Program-made: the position numbers and the translations under genes | In this document: positions 44,956 to 52,219 of the stretch, piece by piece | Layout: every line of letters starts with the position of its first letter | Position numbering within the stretch: position 1 is the stretch's first letter | Origin: JAWKXU01 sp964468045 | Lineage (GTDB): Bacteria > Pseudomonadota > Alphaproteobacteria > Sphingomonadales > Sphingomonadaceae | Assembly: GCA_964468045.1 (NCBI GenBank) | Contig: CAYXTO010000001.1 | Span: forward strand, 310,001 to 374,000 | DNA: 64,000 bases | Direction: 5' to 3' | The notes under the pieces: model-generated | Seen by the model: only the letters and a program-made list of their open reading frames with translations | The model's database searches: none | What the model was told of the DNA's origin: nothing

Positions 44956-45963
44956 TTAGCCCTGACGCTCCGCGAGACTCATGAAGTACTCGAACGAGGC
45001 GTCGTGATCGTCCTTCGGGGGCGGTCCTGTTCTGATCGGTGCTCCGCTTCGTCCTGCATCGCGCCCGGCGTCCAATTGCCGTTGGCGCTTGTCGGACATC
45101 TGCGCTGGGGTCGGCGTCGGCGTTGGCGTGGAAGCTGCAGCCGGTGAAGCCGCCCCGATGCCCATGTCCCGCTTGAAGGAACCGATCACCAGTGCCGCAT
45201 CCCGACCATCGACGATGTTGTTGAAGTTGCGGTGCATCGCCTGCTGGATGGCCAGCGGTTGATCCTGCAGCCAACCGGCGAACCGTTCGTCTGCCGCAAC
45301 CTGCTGCCAGTCGGGGTGCTGCTGCGTCAGGAAGTGTTCCTGAGCGGCCACAGCCTGAGCCGCCTGGCTTTGCTCGAATGTCTGGACACCTTGCGAGAGC
45401 CTTGCGAGCATCTCGTTTTGCCGCGCGATCTCGGCCTTCTGGCCGTTGATGATCTGCGACAGTGGCGCCGCCAGCTCGGGATAGTCCTCCTGCAGCTTCT
45501 GAAGTGCGGCATCCAGTGCGGATGGATCGGACTTCTCTGACTGCTCGGGCTGCTGCCCCTGCTGGTCTCCACCTTGCTGCTGTCGGGACAGGGCCTCGAT
45601 CTGGCGCTGCATCGACAGAACCCTACCATTTGCCGAACGAACGCGGAGTTCCGCATCGCGCTGAGCTTTTTCGTAGGCGTCCTTCAGCTCCGGGGGAGCA
45701 TTCGACCAAATATCGTCAATGGGAGTTTCGTTCGCCGGGGAGGCAGAGCCATCCGCAGGAACATCTACCGCGGCTTGTTCAGCCGGGGCCGGATCTGCAA
45801 CGGAACCTTCGTCGGTCTGCTCGGTCTGGTCCTGTGCCGCGGGTGTGTCCGGGGCGGTTCCTTCACCAAGCGCCTCTGCGAGAGCTGCGTTGTATTCCTC
45901 CATGGCGCGGGCCTCGTCCGACGCGTCGCCATCTGCGGGGATTTGCACATTTTCAGCGCTCAT
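44956..45963 (-). CDS. Scaffolding protein
   Basis: The 335-residue product is strongly acidic at the N-terminus, Gln-rich in the middle with coiled coil (GQKAEIARQNEMLARLSQGVQTFEQ), and ends with a basic region (DKRQRQLDAGRDAGRSGAPI). Acidic start, coiled coil and basic C-terminus between portal and capsid genes are typical of phage scaffolds. ATG 45963 follows an AAGGA ribosome site at proper spacing; the upstream TTG is not needed. Confidence 0.75.
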   Translation of the reverse strand: MSAENVQIPADGDASDEARAMEEYNAALAEALGEGTAPDTPAAQDQTEQTDEGSVADPAPAEQAAVDVPADGSASPANETPIDDIWSNAPPELKDAYEKAQRDAELRVRSANGRVLSMQRQIEALSRQQQGGDQQGQQPEQSEKSDPSALDAALQKLQEDYPELAAPLSQIINGQKAEIARQNEMLARLSQGVQTFEQSQAAQAVAAQEHFLTQQHPDWQQVAADERFAGWLQDQPLAIQQAMHRNFNNIVDGRDAALVIGSFKRDMGIGAASPAAASTPTPTPTPAQMSDKRQRQLDAGRDAGRSGAPIRTGPPPKDDHDASFEYFMSLAERQG

Positions 45964-45984
45964 TGTCAATATCCTTCATGGGGG

Positions 45985-46176
45985 TCAGTATGTGTAATCG
46001 GCGGAAATCGAACGATCTTCGGGGGCGTCGTCGCGCAGCCAAGCGAGGATCCGTGTCATCGCCCGGGCTTCGGCCTGCAGCGCAGGGACATCGCAGAGAG
46101 GCGCAGCGAGCAATCCATCCTTGATCCGCTCGATCTCGTCTTCGATCTTCGGAATGACGTGACTGAGGGGTTTCAT
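45985..46176 (-). CDS. Small helical protein between portal and scaffold
   Basis: A 63-residue product, mainly helical (VIPKIEDEIERIKDGLLAAP, then LQAEARAMTRILAWLRDDAP). It starts at an ATGA overlap with the portal stop and ends just before the scaffold ribosome site, which argues that it is translated. The function is unknown. Confidence 0.6.
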   Translation of the reverse strand: MKPLSHVIPKIEDEIERIKDGLLAAPLCDVPALQAEARAMTRILAWLRDDAPEDRSISADYTY

Positions 46177-48581
46177 GCGGGGTTTGCTCCCATGCTGACG
46201 TAACCACCCGAGGCGGCGGGCAGTGCGCCACGCGCTTCAGCCCGATCCGCCGCCTCGCGCTCCACGCCTATTTCAGCGGCGGCCAGGCGCTCCTTGCTGT
46301 CGGTGCGGATCTTCTCGACCCCGAATGCTTGGCGCAGGCGAGCCTCGATCTCGGTGATGGTCAGGTTTTCCTTGCTGGCCAATGCCATCATTTCCGCCTG
46401 CAACCGCATCTCGGCCACGCGCTCATTGGACTGGGCCACGGCAAGGCGGGATTCCGCATCGATCTGGGCCACCTGCAGCGCACTTTGCGCGCGGATCGCT
46501 TCGGGGCTCTCCGGTCCGGTCTGCTGTGCCAGTTCCTTGAGCTTCTTGTCGTAGGCATCGCTATCGAGCAGGACGTTGTTCGGATTGATCGACATCGCCT
46601 GCAGGACCAGCTTGAGCGCGTCATATGGCTTGAACGCTACGCCAAGGATCGGATGGGTGGCGAATTCACGGATGAGACCAAGCGTCTGTTCCGCCTGCAA
46701 TTCGCGCACCAGCAAAACAGCCGTGCCGCGCGCCTCGCACTTCATGTCGCCCTTGATGCTCTCGTCATCCGAGAATTGCATGTTCCAGTCGTATGCCCGG
46801 GTGATGACGCCCGTGGTGATGTCGTCGTCCCACGCCCGCACCACCTGCCGGAAGACCACGCTGGCCGAATTGAACAGCATCGACATTCCGCCCCGGGTCT
46901 GGGTCTGGTGCTCGCCGGATTCGCCCTGAGCGAGCAACGGCAGGCTGACCGTCATGTCGATGAATTGCATCGCCAGAGTGATGATCGAGGCGATCAGGTT
47001 CTGGTTCATCGGAATGTCGTAGGTCTCGAACGGGCGGTCCTTCGTGGCGCTGACCACCGACTTCACCCGCTGCCATATCTTGCGCGGGGTCAGGGTCCAT
47101 CGGCCGTTTTCAGGTTCGATTTGCTCCTTGTCGATGACCACCTGCGGGCCCACGGCCAACGCGCCGTTGTCCATCATCATGCGCACCGCGCTATTGAGCA
47201 TGGATTGTTCGTGCCGCATCAGATGCGGAATGCCGACACCGCCGAGGATGGACGCCTCGCCCTTCTCGAAGTTGGCGACGGAATAGAGGCTTTCACCACT
47301 ATCAAGCGGGTGTATCTCGTCGATCTTGAGCAGCGTGGTGCCGCAAAAGAAAACGCGCACCATCTTCACATCGAGCGGATCCGCATCCTTTTCGAACGCG
47401 TCTGCGTCCTCATAGCGGCCCATCGCCCGGATGACGGCTGCGATCTGTTCGATTTCGAGGGAGCCGTGAAATTCCCAGAGGCAATAGCGATCGCTCAGGG
47501 TAATGTTGTTCGAGCTATCTCCCGAGTTCTCGAGGTTGCGAACCTGAACCAGATAGCCGAGGTCTTCGCTCTTGGCGGAGCCCCCGCTCTGAGGCCCTTC
47601 CTTCAGCAAACCTCGCACGGCCTCTTCGTTGAAGCCCATCTCCCGCGCCAGCTTGCGCAGCATCTTCTTGTTCGGCAGGTGGCGCTCGAGCGTGTACTCC
47701 GCCTCTTTCATGCAGGTTGCGGAAGGATCCGGGAAGAAATGCCACGGATCGACGCGGCGAAAGGTGGGCCGGTCACGGGTGAATTCCAGCTCGAACATGC
47801 CGGCAATGGGCTGTCCGTCATCGCCGATCATGGGCTTCCAACCGCGTCGGGCGCCTGAGCGTGTCACCGGGCCCTTCAGGATGGCCGAGCCGAGCTTGCA
47901 CAGGTCGCCGATGCCATCGCGGCAGATCGCGGGATACAGCGCCTCGGTAAGCTGATCGTCAATGACGCGCTCCATGTTGCGGGCCCGTTCCATGGCCACG
48001 CTCCATTCGGATTCCTTGCGCCTGGCCTCCTGGCGGGCTTGCGCCGCGCGCGTGGCAAGCGCCTTGGCTTCCTCCAGCGCCGCTTCGCTGTCGAAGGCGG
48101 GGACGTTCTCGCCCGCGTCATTGGCCGCCACCAGGGCGTTGTTCCTGCCGGCGATCTCCTCGACCTGTGCCTCGAGCCGCTCGGCCTCGTCGACCAGTTC
48201 CCGGGCTCCCTGGGTCAGCTCCGGCACGGGGGTTGGATCAATGCCCCAGTTCTTCTCGTCGTTGGGGAACAGCATGTCCGCAAGACGGGCGCTCCACGCA
48301 TTGGTCTTCACCCGCGTGAGATTGATGAACAGGCTGGACTGGACATCCTTCTTGTCACCGCTCTCGAGCATCTGGCGCACATCGTCGTCGTAGATGCCGT
48401 GGAACCGGCGGATGTCGGCCAGCCATCTTTCCTCGATCGGCTTGCGCTTGGTGACGGCGTCGGCCACCAGCGTTCCGAGATGCGCGACGACAGGGGCGAC
48501 CGCGTCCTGAATGGCGCTCTCGCGCTGGCGGGCTGCGTCTCGCGCCTCGCGCTCATCGTCGTGGTTGGGCAGGCTGGCCAT
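46173..48581 (-). CDS. Portal protein
   Basis: The 802-residue product has the size of P22-like podovirus portals. Conserved features include RWLADIRRFHGIYDDDVRQML and WSARLADMLFPNDEKNWGIDP near the start, a central stem/wing region (HFFPDPSATCMKEAEYTLERHL), and a long C-terminal helical barrel (AIRAQSALQVAQIDAESRLAV). The dodecameric portal forms the DNA entry channel and binds terminase and adaptor. It begins 3 bp after the terminase nuclease stop. Confidence 0.85.
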   Translation of the reverse strand: MASLPNHDDEREARDAARQRESAIQDAVAPVVAHLGTLVADAVTKRKPIEERWLADIRRFHGIYDDDVRQMLESGDKKDVQSSLFINLTRVKTNAWSARLADMLFPNDEKNWGIDPTPVPELTQGARELVDEAERLEAQVEEIAGRNNALVAANDAGENVPAFDSEAALEEAKALATRAAQARQEARRKESEWSVAMERARNMERVIDDQLTEALYPAICRDGIGDLCKLGSAILKGPVTRSGARRGWKPMIGDDGQPIAGMFELEFTRDRPTFRRVDPWHFFPDPSATCMKEAEYTLERHLPNKKMLRKLAREMGFNEEAVRGLLKEGPQSGGSAKSEDLGYLVQVRNLENSGDSSNNITLSDRYCLWEFHGSLEIEQIAAVIRAMGRYEDADAFEKDADPLDVKMVRVFFCGTTLLKIDEIHPLDSGESLYSVANFEKGEASILGGVGIPHLMRHEQSMLNSAVRMMMDNGALAVGPQVVIDKEQIEPENGRWTLTPRKIWQRVKSVVSATKDRPFETYDIPMNQNLIASIITLAMQFIDMTVSLPLLAQGESGEHQTQTRGGMSMLFNSASVVFRQVVRAWDDDITTGVITRAYDWNMQFSDDESIKGDMKCEARGTAVLLVRELQAEQTLGLIREFATHPILGVAFKPYDALKLVLQAMSINPNNVLLDSDAYDKKLKELAQQTGPESPEAIRAQSALQVAQIDAESRLAVAQSNERVAEMRLQAEMMALASKENLTITEIEARLRQAFGVEKIRTDSKERLAAAEIGVEREAADRAEARGALPAASGGYVSMGANPA

Positions 48582-48584
48582 GGA

Positions 48585-49334
48585 TCAATACCCCGCGGTG
48601 GAATCTGCGATTGCGAAGCCGGGACCAGCGACCTTGGGGACGGGTGCGGTCTGCATGATTTTGCCGAGCGTCATCACGAGGTAGCGCAAGGCATCCATGG
48701 CGTGATCGTTCTTCTTGACGATGGCGCCCTTCTCGTCGCGCCGGTAAATGCGATGCTCGGCGAGCAGGTTGGTGCAATTGGAGAAGACCTTGAGGCGTCC
48801 CGAGGAAAGCCGTTCCCAGACTGCCTGGATGCCTGCCTCGACGCTATTGTCGGCCGAAACGAGATTGAGGGCGAGGGCGCGGTAATTGTCGATCAGGGCC
48901 TCGCCATCCTTTTGACTGCGCCCCTTGGCCGCGGGATCGATCGCGCCGATCAGCCATTCACCTCTGGCCTTGATAGCAGCAGCGTGAACGCTTGGTTCAG
49001 CCTGTCCGCGATAGTGCTCAGTGAAGATATACAGCACATCCGCATCGCGATCATGCGCGCCGAAAATGGCGGCCGTTCTGTTCCAGCCAACGTCGAGACC
49101 GTAGCCCTTGGCGAAGTGGCGCGGAATTTCGAAGGCCGGGATGACAAAATCGTCTTGGGGGATGGGGAAGATCGCGCCTGAACCAAGGCTCGGCGTGCCC
49201 TTCGACCGGGCGTCGCGAAGATATGGCGGCGTATTGGCCAGCATCTCCGCCTTGGATATTTCATCCAGATGTGCGGCGTCATCCCAGCCCGCCTGCACCA
49301 GATATTTGGATGAATTGACAGCCGGCAACACCAT
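48585..49334 (-). CDS. Terminase large subunit, nuclease half (separate frame)
   Basis: The 249-residue product is the C-terminal RNase H-like nuclease domain of a large terminase: GLDVGWNRTAAIFG supplies the first catalytic Asp, GAIDPAAKGRSQKDG the second, and NDHAMDALRYLVM the third. The start MVLPAVNSSKYLVQAGWDDAAHL covers the linker region that normally follows the ATPase domain. It has its own ATG, 19 bp after a copy of the recurrent ATACCGCC motif, and is cut off from the ATPase half by about 440 bp. Confidence 0.85.
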   Translation of the reverse strand: MVLPAVNSSKYLVQAGWDDAAHLDEISKAEMLANTPPYLRDARSKGTPSLGSGAIFPIPQDDFVIPAFEIPRHFAKGYGLDVGWNRTAAIFGAHDRDADVLYIFTEHYRGQAEPSVHAAAIKARGEWLIGAIDPAAKGRSQKDGEALIDNYRALALNLVSADNSVEAGIQAVWERLSSGRLKVFSNCTNLLAEHRIYRRDEKGAIVKKNDHAMDALRYLVMTLGKIMQTAPVPKVAGPGFAIADSTAGY

Positions 49335-49353
49335 GCCCCCCGGTTGGAATTGC

Positions 49354-49368
49354 TGGCGGTATACGCCA
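49354..49368 (-). promoter_or_regulatory. Recurrent phage motif copy B, upstream of the terminase nuclease
   Basis: On the minus strand the site reads TTCTGGCGTATACCGCCAG; CTGGCG and CGCCAG pair with a TATAC centre. It ends 19 bp before the nuclease ATG (49334). It shares the core and orientation with copies at 31433, 51906 and 51940, so it may supply a promoter for the separated nuclease gene. Confidence 0.6.
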
Positions 49369-49532
49369 GAACGCCTTTTCAGGAAAGATGGCGGATATGG
49401 ACAAAATTGCAGTCCGGGCTTAATGATCGGCTCGCCCTTCGGGCATCCTCTCCCAAACTTCGGGCGGCCTCCGGGGTCACACCTACGGGTCGCCCACTTT
49501 TGGGGAGATTGAAGCAGGCAGTTTACAGTCAG

Positions 49533-49549
49533 GCGGGTTCGACTCCCGC
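49533..49549 (+). other. tRNA T-arm-like element 1 in the terminase gap
   Basis: GCGGG-TTCGACT-CCCGC is a perfect T stem/loop on the plus strand, followed by an acceptor-like TCGCTGG. No D arm or matching 5' acceptor was found upstream, so it is at most a tRNA remnant or mimic. Confidence 0.5.
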
Positions 49550-49575
49550 TCGCTGGCCGAGATCGTGGTGAAGGA

Positions 49576-49592
49576 GCCGGTTCGAATCCGGC
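49576..49592 (+). other. tRNA T-arm-like element 2 in the terminase gap
   Basis: GCCGG-TTCGAAT-CCGGC is a second perfect T stem/loop, 26 bp after the first and on the same strand, followed by ACGGGGCT. It also lacks a recognisable 5' half. Confidence 0.5.
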
Positions 49593-49607
49593 ACGGGGCT
49601 TCGGCCC

Positions 49608-49778
49608 TTAGCTAGTGCCCTCGGGGTAGAGGGCGGCCCGACTGACCCCCGTAAGGGGCTCGCCCCAACTGTTGCCATCAACCATAATTGGTCTTATTAT
49701 CGCTCCATTGGTACGTGCATTCCAATGGCAATGTACCGGTGCGTTGATGAGAAGATGCAACTCGGAGCACCGGTACAT
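49608..49778 (-). CDS. Small protein encoded in the gap of the split terminase
   Basis: The 56-residue frame begins at a TAATG overlap with the ATPase stop, preceded by a GGGGGAG ribosome site with 5-base spacing, so it is well placed to be translated. It contains YRCSELHLLINAPVHCHWNA and GVSRAALYPEGTS, with several Cys and His residues. The DNA also forms two strong hairpins, so protein coding and RNA structure compete as explanations. No family recognised. Confidence 0.45.
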   Translation of the reverse strand: MYRCSELHLLINAPVHCHWNARTNGAIIRPIMVDGNSWGEPLTGVSRAALYPEGTS

Positions 49779-49779
49779 T
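49705..49779. repeat. Two adjacent strong hairpins at the split-terminase junction
   Basis: CCATTGG (49705-49711) pairs with CCAATGG (49722-49728) around a 10-base loop. Directly beside it AATGTACCGGTGC (49730-49742) pairs with GCACCGGTACATT (49767-49779), with a further GTTG/CAAC stem inside the loop. They begin exactly at the end of the ATPase frame. Confidence 0.75.
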
Positions 49780-50758
49780 ACTTCTCCCCCGGGCGCATAT
49801 CTGCCGGCAGGAATTGCAGCACCTGCTCCGACAATCCCTGCAGCGGCGTGAACGTGGTCAGCACGATCCCGCGCGTTGTCATGGTGCGCACGCAGCACTC
49901 GTTGTAGACGTCGATCGGGCATTCCTCGTCGAGCCAGACCAGTTCCTTTTGCGTCCCCTGAAACGCGCGCCGGCCCTGGTCGAAGCTCTTGAAGCCCAGC
50001 GTGGACCATCCGCCAGTGCGATGCAGGATGGGGATCGTATCGACCAGATCCTGCACACCCTGCTTCCAACGGGGCTGCCCGATGCATTCGCGAGGAATGA
50101 TGCCTGAGCCATCGAAGCCCTTGCGCCCCTCCGGCCCGGCCACGACGTTGCCCAGCAATTCGAGCTGGATGATGTCGCGCGTGGTTTCGTTGGTATCACC
50201 TGCCACCCATGCCCGGATCGGGCGGCGAAACATGCGGCCCGGCCACCAGTGCGGATAGTCTCCGGTGAGATGCGCGGTAGTGGCGTAGGCGCCTGCAATG
50301 CTCTTCCCGGCACGGTTCGCAGCGAGGAAGCATATCTCGCGGTGCGTCTTGCTGGCCGCGAAAAACTCCATGTGCTTCGGGTAAAGTTCGCGCCGCAGCG
50401 GTCCGTCGTCTGGGAACAGGAGCTTGAAGCGGTTGTATTTGGCATATTCCTCGTCGGCGAGGATCGGTGCCAGCATCTCGTCGACCAGCTTCTCATCGAG
50501 CATGGCGACGAGCGCGTCGGGATCGAGGCTGGATAGGTCTATGCCCTGCGCTGCGATCAGGGAGGCGATGTCATCGAGGGCGGACATGGGATCGACTCCA
50601 CAGCCGACGGGAAGGCCGAGAATGGACGGCAGCACGGTTTCGGGCCGCATCCACTTCACACATTCCAGCAGCGATCGTTTCGACAGGTGCGGGACGTGCT
50701 GCCAACCGCAATTGACGAAATACTTCTCTGCCAGATCGTGTTCGGGTTCCGCCAGCAT
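49778..50758 (-). CDS. Terminase large subunit, ATPase half (separate frame)
   Basis: The 326-residue product carries the packaging ATPase: Walker A in AANRAGKSIAG (about residues 146-156), Walker B with catalytic Glu in ELVWLDEE (about 271-278) and coupling motif TTFTPLQG. It stops at PADMRPGEK, where intact terminases continue into the nuclease domain. ATG 50758 has an AGGGAG ribosome site and lies 11 bp after the preceding gene; ATG 50587 is an alternative. The N-terminal 57 residues (EKYFVNCGWQHVPHL) resemble the nuclease-half linker (SKYLVQAGWDDAAHL). Confidence 0.85.
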   Translation of the reverse strand: MLAEPEHDLAEKYFVNCGWQHVPHLSKRSLLECVKWMRPETVLPSILGLPVGCGVDPMSALDDIASLIAAQGIDLSSLDPDALVAMLDEKLVDEMLAPILADEEYAKYNRFKLLFPDDGPLRRELYPKHMEFFAASKTHREICFLAANRAGKSIAGAYATTAHLTGDYPHWWPGRMFRRPIRAWVAGDTNETTRDIIQLELLGNVVAGPEGRKGFDGSGIIPRECIGQPRWKQGVQDLVDTIPILHRTGGWSTLGFKSFDQGRRAFQGTQKELVWLDEECPIDVYNECCVRTMTTRGIVLTTFTPLQGLSEQVLQFLPADMRPGEK

Positions 50759-50769
50759 GGGCAACTCCC

Positions 50770-50949
50770 TTAATTGCGGACATTGTTCAGCCGTGCCGTA
50801 CGCCCATCGAATACGGGCAGCTTGGGGAACTTGTCGGGCTGGCGCAGGGGCGAGAGGTCGCGCCGGGGCTTCGGCGAGCAACCCTCGATTGCAGCCTTTT
50901 TGCGGGCACGCACGGCCTTGCGGAACCATTTGCGCCAGCTACGCATCAT
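50770..50949 (-). CDS. Small basic protein upstream of terminase
   Basis: The 59-residue product is Arg/Lys-rich (SWRKWFRKAVRARKKAAIEG; LRQPDKFPKLPVFDGRTARL). Its start codons overlap the upstream stop (ATGATG) and it ends 11 bp before the ATPase start. The basic charge suggests DNA or RNA binding, perhaps in packaging; this is inference. Confidence 0.55.
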   Translation of the reverse strand: MMRSWRKWFRKAVRARKKAAIEGCSPKPRRDLSPLRQPDKFPKLPVFDGRTARLNNVRN

Positions 50950-51314
50950 GCTGGCTCGTAAGTCTGTTCGAAAATGTCAGGCTTGCAAGGATACCGCTCT
51001 CCCTTCACGCCAGTGATGATCCAATCGCCCGGGCAGACGATGTGCCCACCCTCAAGCGTCTCTATCCAGCCATGATTGTGCATGATGTCGGCGCAATGCT
51101 CGCATTTGCGATCACCGGGACAATCGGGGGTGCGATAATAGCGAACCACTTGTCCTTCCCATCCTTGCTCTCGCGCGTGTTCACCGGAGAACGTGCGCCA
51201 TTCGTCATTCTCGAAACCCTCGGTCGAATTGGAATAGTCAACAGGATGATCGCCGTTCTTGAACCATTGCGATGCTTCAATCACGACAGGCTTCTTGCGG
51301 AACATGCTCATCAT
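50946..51314 (-). CDS. Conserved phage accessory protein of unknown function
   Basis: The 122-residue protein has the recurring phage pattern FRKKPVVIEASQWFKNGDHP, a Cys pair that may bind zinc (KCEHCADIMHNHGWIETLEG) and the ending GDWIITGVKGERYPCKPDIFEQTYEPA in pieces common to many siphovirus and podovirus genomes. The function is unknown. The ribosome site GAGAGG serves ATG 51314 or 51311. Confidence 0.7.
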   Translation of the reverse strand: MMSMFRKKPVVIEASQWFKNGDHPVDYSNSTEGFENDEWRTFSGEHAREQGWEGQVVRYYRTPDCPGDRKCEHCADIMHNHGWIETLEGGHIVCPGDWIITGVKGERYPCKPDIFEQTYEPA

Positions 51315-51321
51315 CAACCTC

Positions 51322-51885
51322 TCAATGCTTCGTTGCGGGGGGATTGGCGGGAGCGCCCTTGGCCATCTTCGCCATGGCTTCGGCGAGCCGGTCGGCCAGC
51401 ATGTTGCGCTTCTCGTCGCTGGTCATGTCTTCGACCCGGTGGCGATGATCGTGCAGCACAGCGCCCTGAACCTTCGAGATATTGGTGTAGAACCCACCCA
51501 CTTCCTTGGCGGCTTGCTCGAGATACTTCGCGGCTTCCTCGCGCTCATTGGCCAGCAGCGCCCTCTCGTGGAGCATCCCCAACCGGCGAACCCGAAACGC
51601 GCGGTGCGTTACCGGTTCCTTGGCCAGCTCGGTCAGGAAACTCTCGCGGGCCTGAAAGAACAGGTCGCGCCATTTCTTGGGCGAGCGCTGGCAGGTTTCG
51701 GCGTTGTAGAACGCAATGCCGCGATCCGAGATTTCAATACCGCGTTCGCGAAGATCCGCCTGGATGTCGCAGATGCGATCGTAGCAGGCCAGGCGCGAGA
51801 CGATCTCGACCTTGATGTGCTCGGGCACGCCACCACGCGGGGGGCCATCGCCGCCGGGCTTTCGAGGGGTTGGTTTGCGGGCCAT
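51322..51885 (-). CDS. Terminase small subunit (DUF2280 type)
   Basis: The 187-residue product has an HTH-like N-terminal region (HIKVEIVSRLACYDRICDIQADLRERG) and a central helical part KKWRDLFFQARESFLTELAKEPV, typical of DUF2280 small terminases, then LEQAAKEVGGFYTNISKVQGAVLHDH. The protein recognises the packaging site and stimulates the large subunit. It is the first late gene, 20 bp downstream of motif copy C. ATG 51885 is preferred over TTG 51903. Confidence 0.85.
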   Translation of the reverse strand: MARKPTPRKPGGDGPPRGGVPEHIKVEIVSRLACYDRICDIQADLRERGIEISDRGIAFYNAETCQRSPKKWRDLFFQARESFLTELAKEPVTHRAFRVRRLGMLHERALLANEREEAAKYLEQAAKEVGGFYTNISKVQGAVLHDHRHRVEDMTSDEKRNMLADRLAEAMAKMAKGAPANPPATKH

Positions 51886-51905
51886 GGGTCCATTATCTCT
51901 CAATC

Positions 51906-51920
51906 AGGCGGTATCGGCAA
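51906..51920 (-). promoter_or_regulatory. Recurrent phage motif copy C, upstream of terminase small subunit
   Basis: On the minus strand TTCTTGCCGATACCGCCTGA, ending 20 bp before ATG 51885. The right half (ATACCGCC) is identical to the other copies, the left half degenerate. Confidence 0.55.
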
Positions 51921-51939
51921 GAACCGAGATGCCCAAATC

Positions 51940-51954
51940 TGGCGGTATAGTCGA
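51940..51954 (-). promoter_or_regulatory. Recurrent phage motif copy D
   Basis: On the minus strand TCGACTATACCGCCAGAT, 19 bp upstream of copy C. The ATACCGCC core is conserved and the left half is lost. Two tandem sites before the first late gene resemble a regulated promoter. Confidence 0.5.
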
Positions 51955-51976
51955 AATCTGGCGCGAAAGCCTCGCT

Positions 51977-52219
51977 TCATTCCCGGAACGCGTCGTCATT
52001 CGGGCTGGGCTGCGGAACGGTATTGCGCATCCACTCCTGCCTTTCGCGCTCCTGCCGGCGGGCTGACTCCCGCGCGGCATCCTGGCTGGCGGCGCTCGAA
52101 TAACCGATCTTCACCTCGCCGTTGCGGCCGACGTACCAGTGCAGCCCACGCTGGCGGGCTTCGACGCCCATCATCGCATTGTACCGCTCGGCCAGCACGT
52201 AGGCGTAGGGCCGGTTCAT
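51977..52219 (-). CDS. Small protein between replication and terminase genes
   Basis: The 80-residue product (PYAYVLAERYNAMMGVEARQ, then HWYVGRNGEVKIGYSS and an Arg/Glu-rich helix) has no recognised family. Coupled by ATGA to the helicase-loader-like gene. It is the last gene before the late promoter motifs. Confidence 0.55.
   Translation of the reverse strand: MNRPYAYVLAERYNAMMGVEARQRGLHWYVGRNGEVKIGYSSAASQDAARESARRQERERQEWMRNTVPQPSPNDDAFRE

Noticed and set aside
49441..49620. Complete tRNA genes on the plus strand
   Set aside because: T arms are perfect, but no 5' acceptor strand, D arm or anticodon arm can be matched at the proper distance.
49335..49777. Group I intron in the terminase gene
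   Set aside because: A 6-bp exon pairing (GAGAAG with CTTCTC) exists, but the conserved core elements of group I introns (P3/P7-type sequences) and the required U-G at the splice site were not found; I keep only the split itself as an observation.
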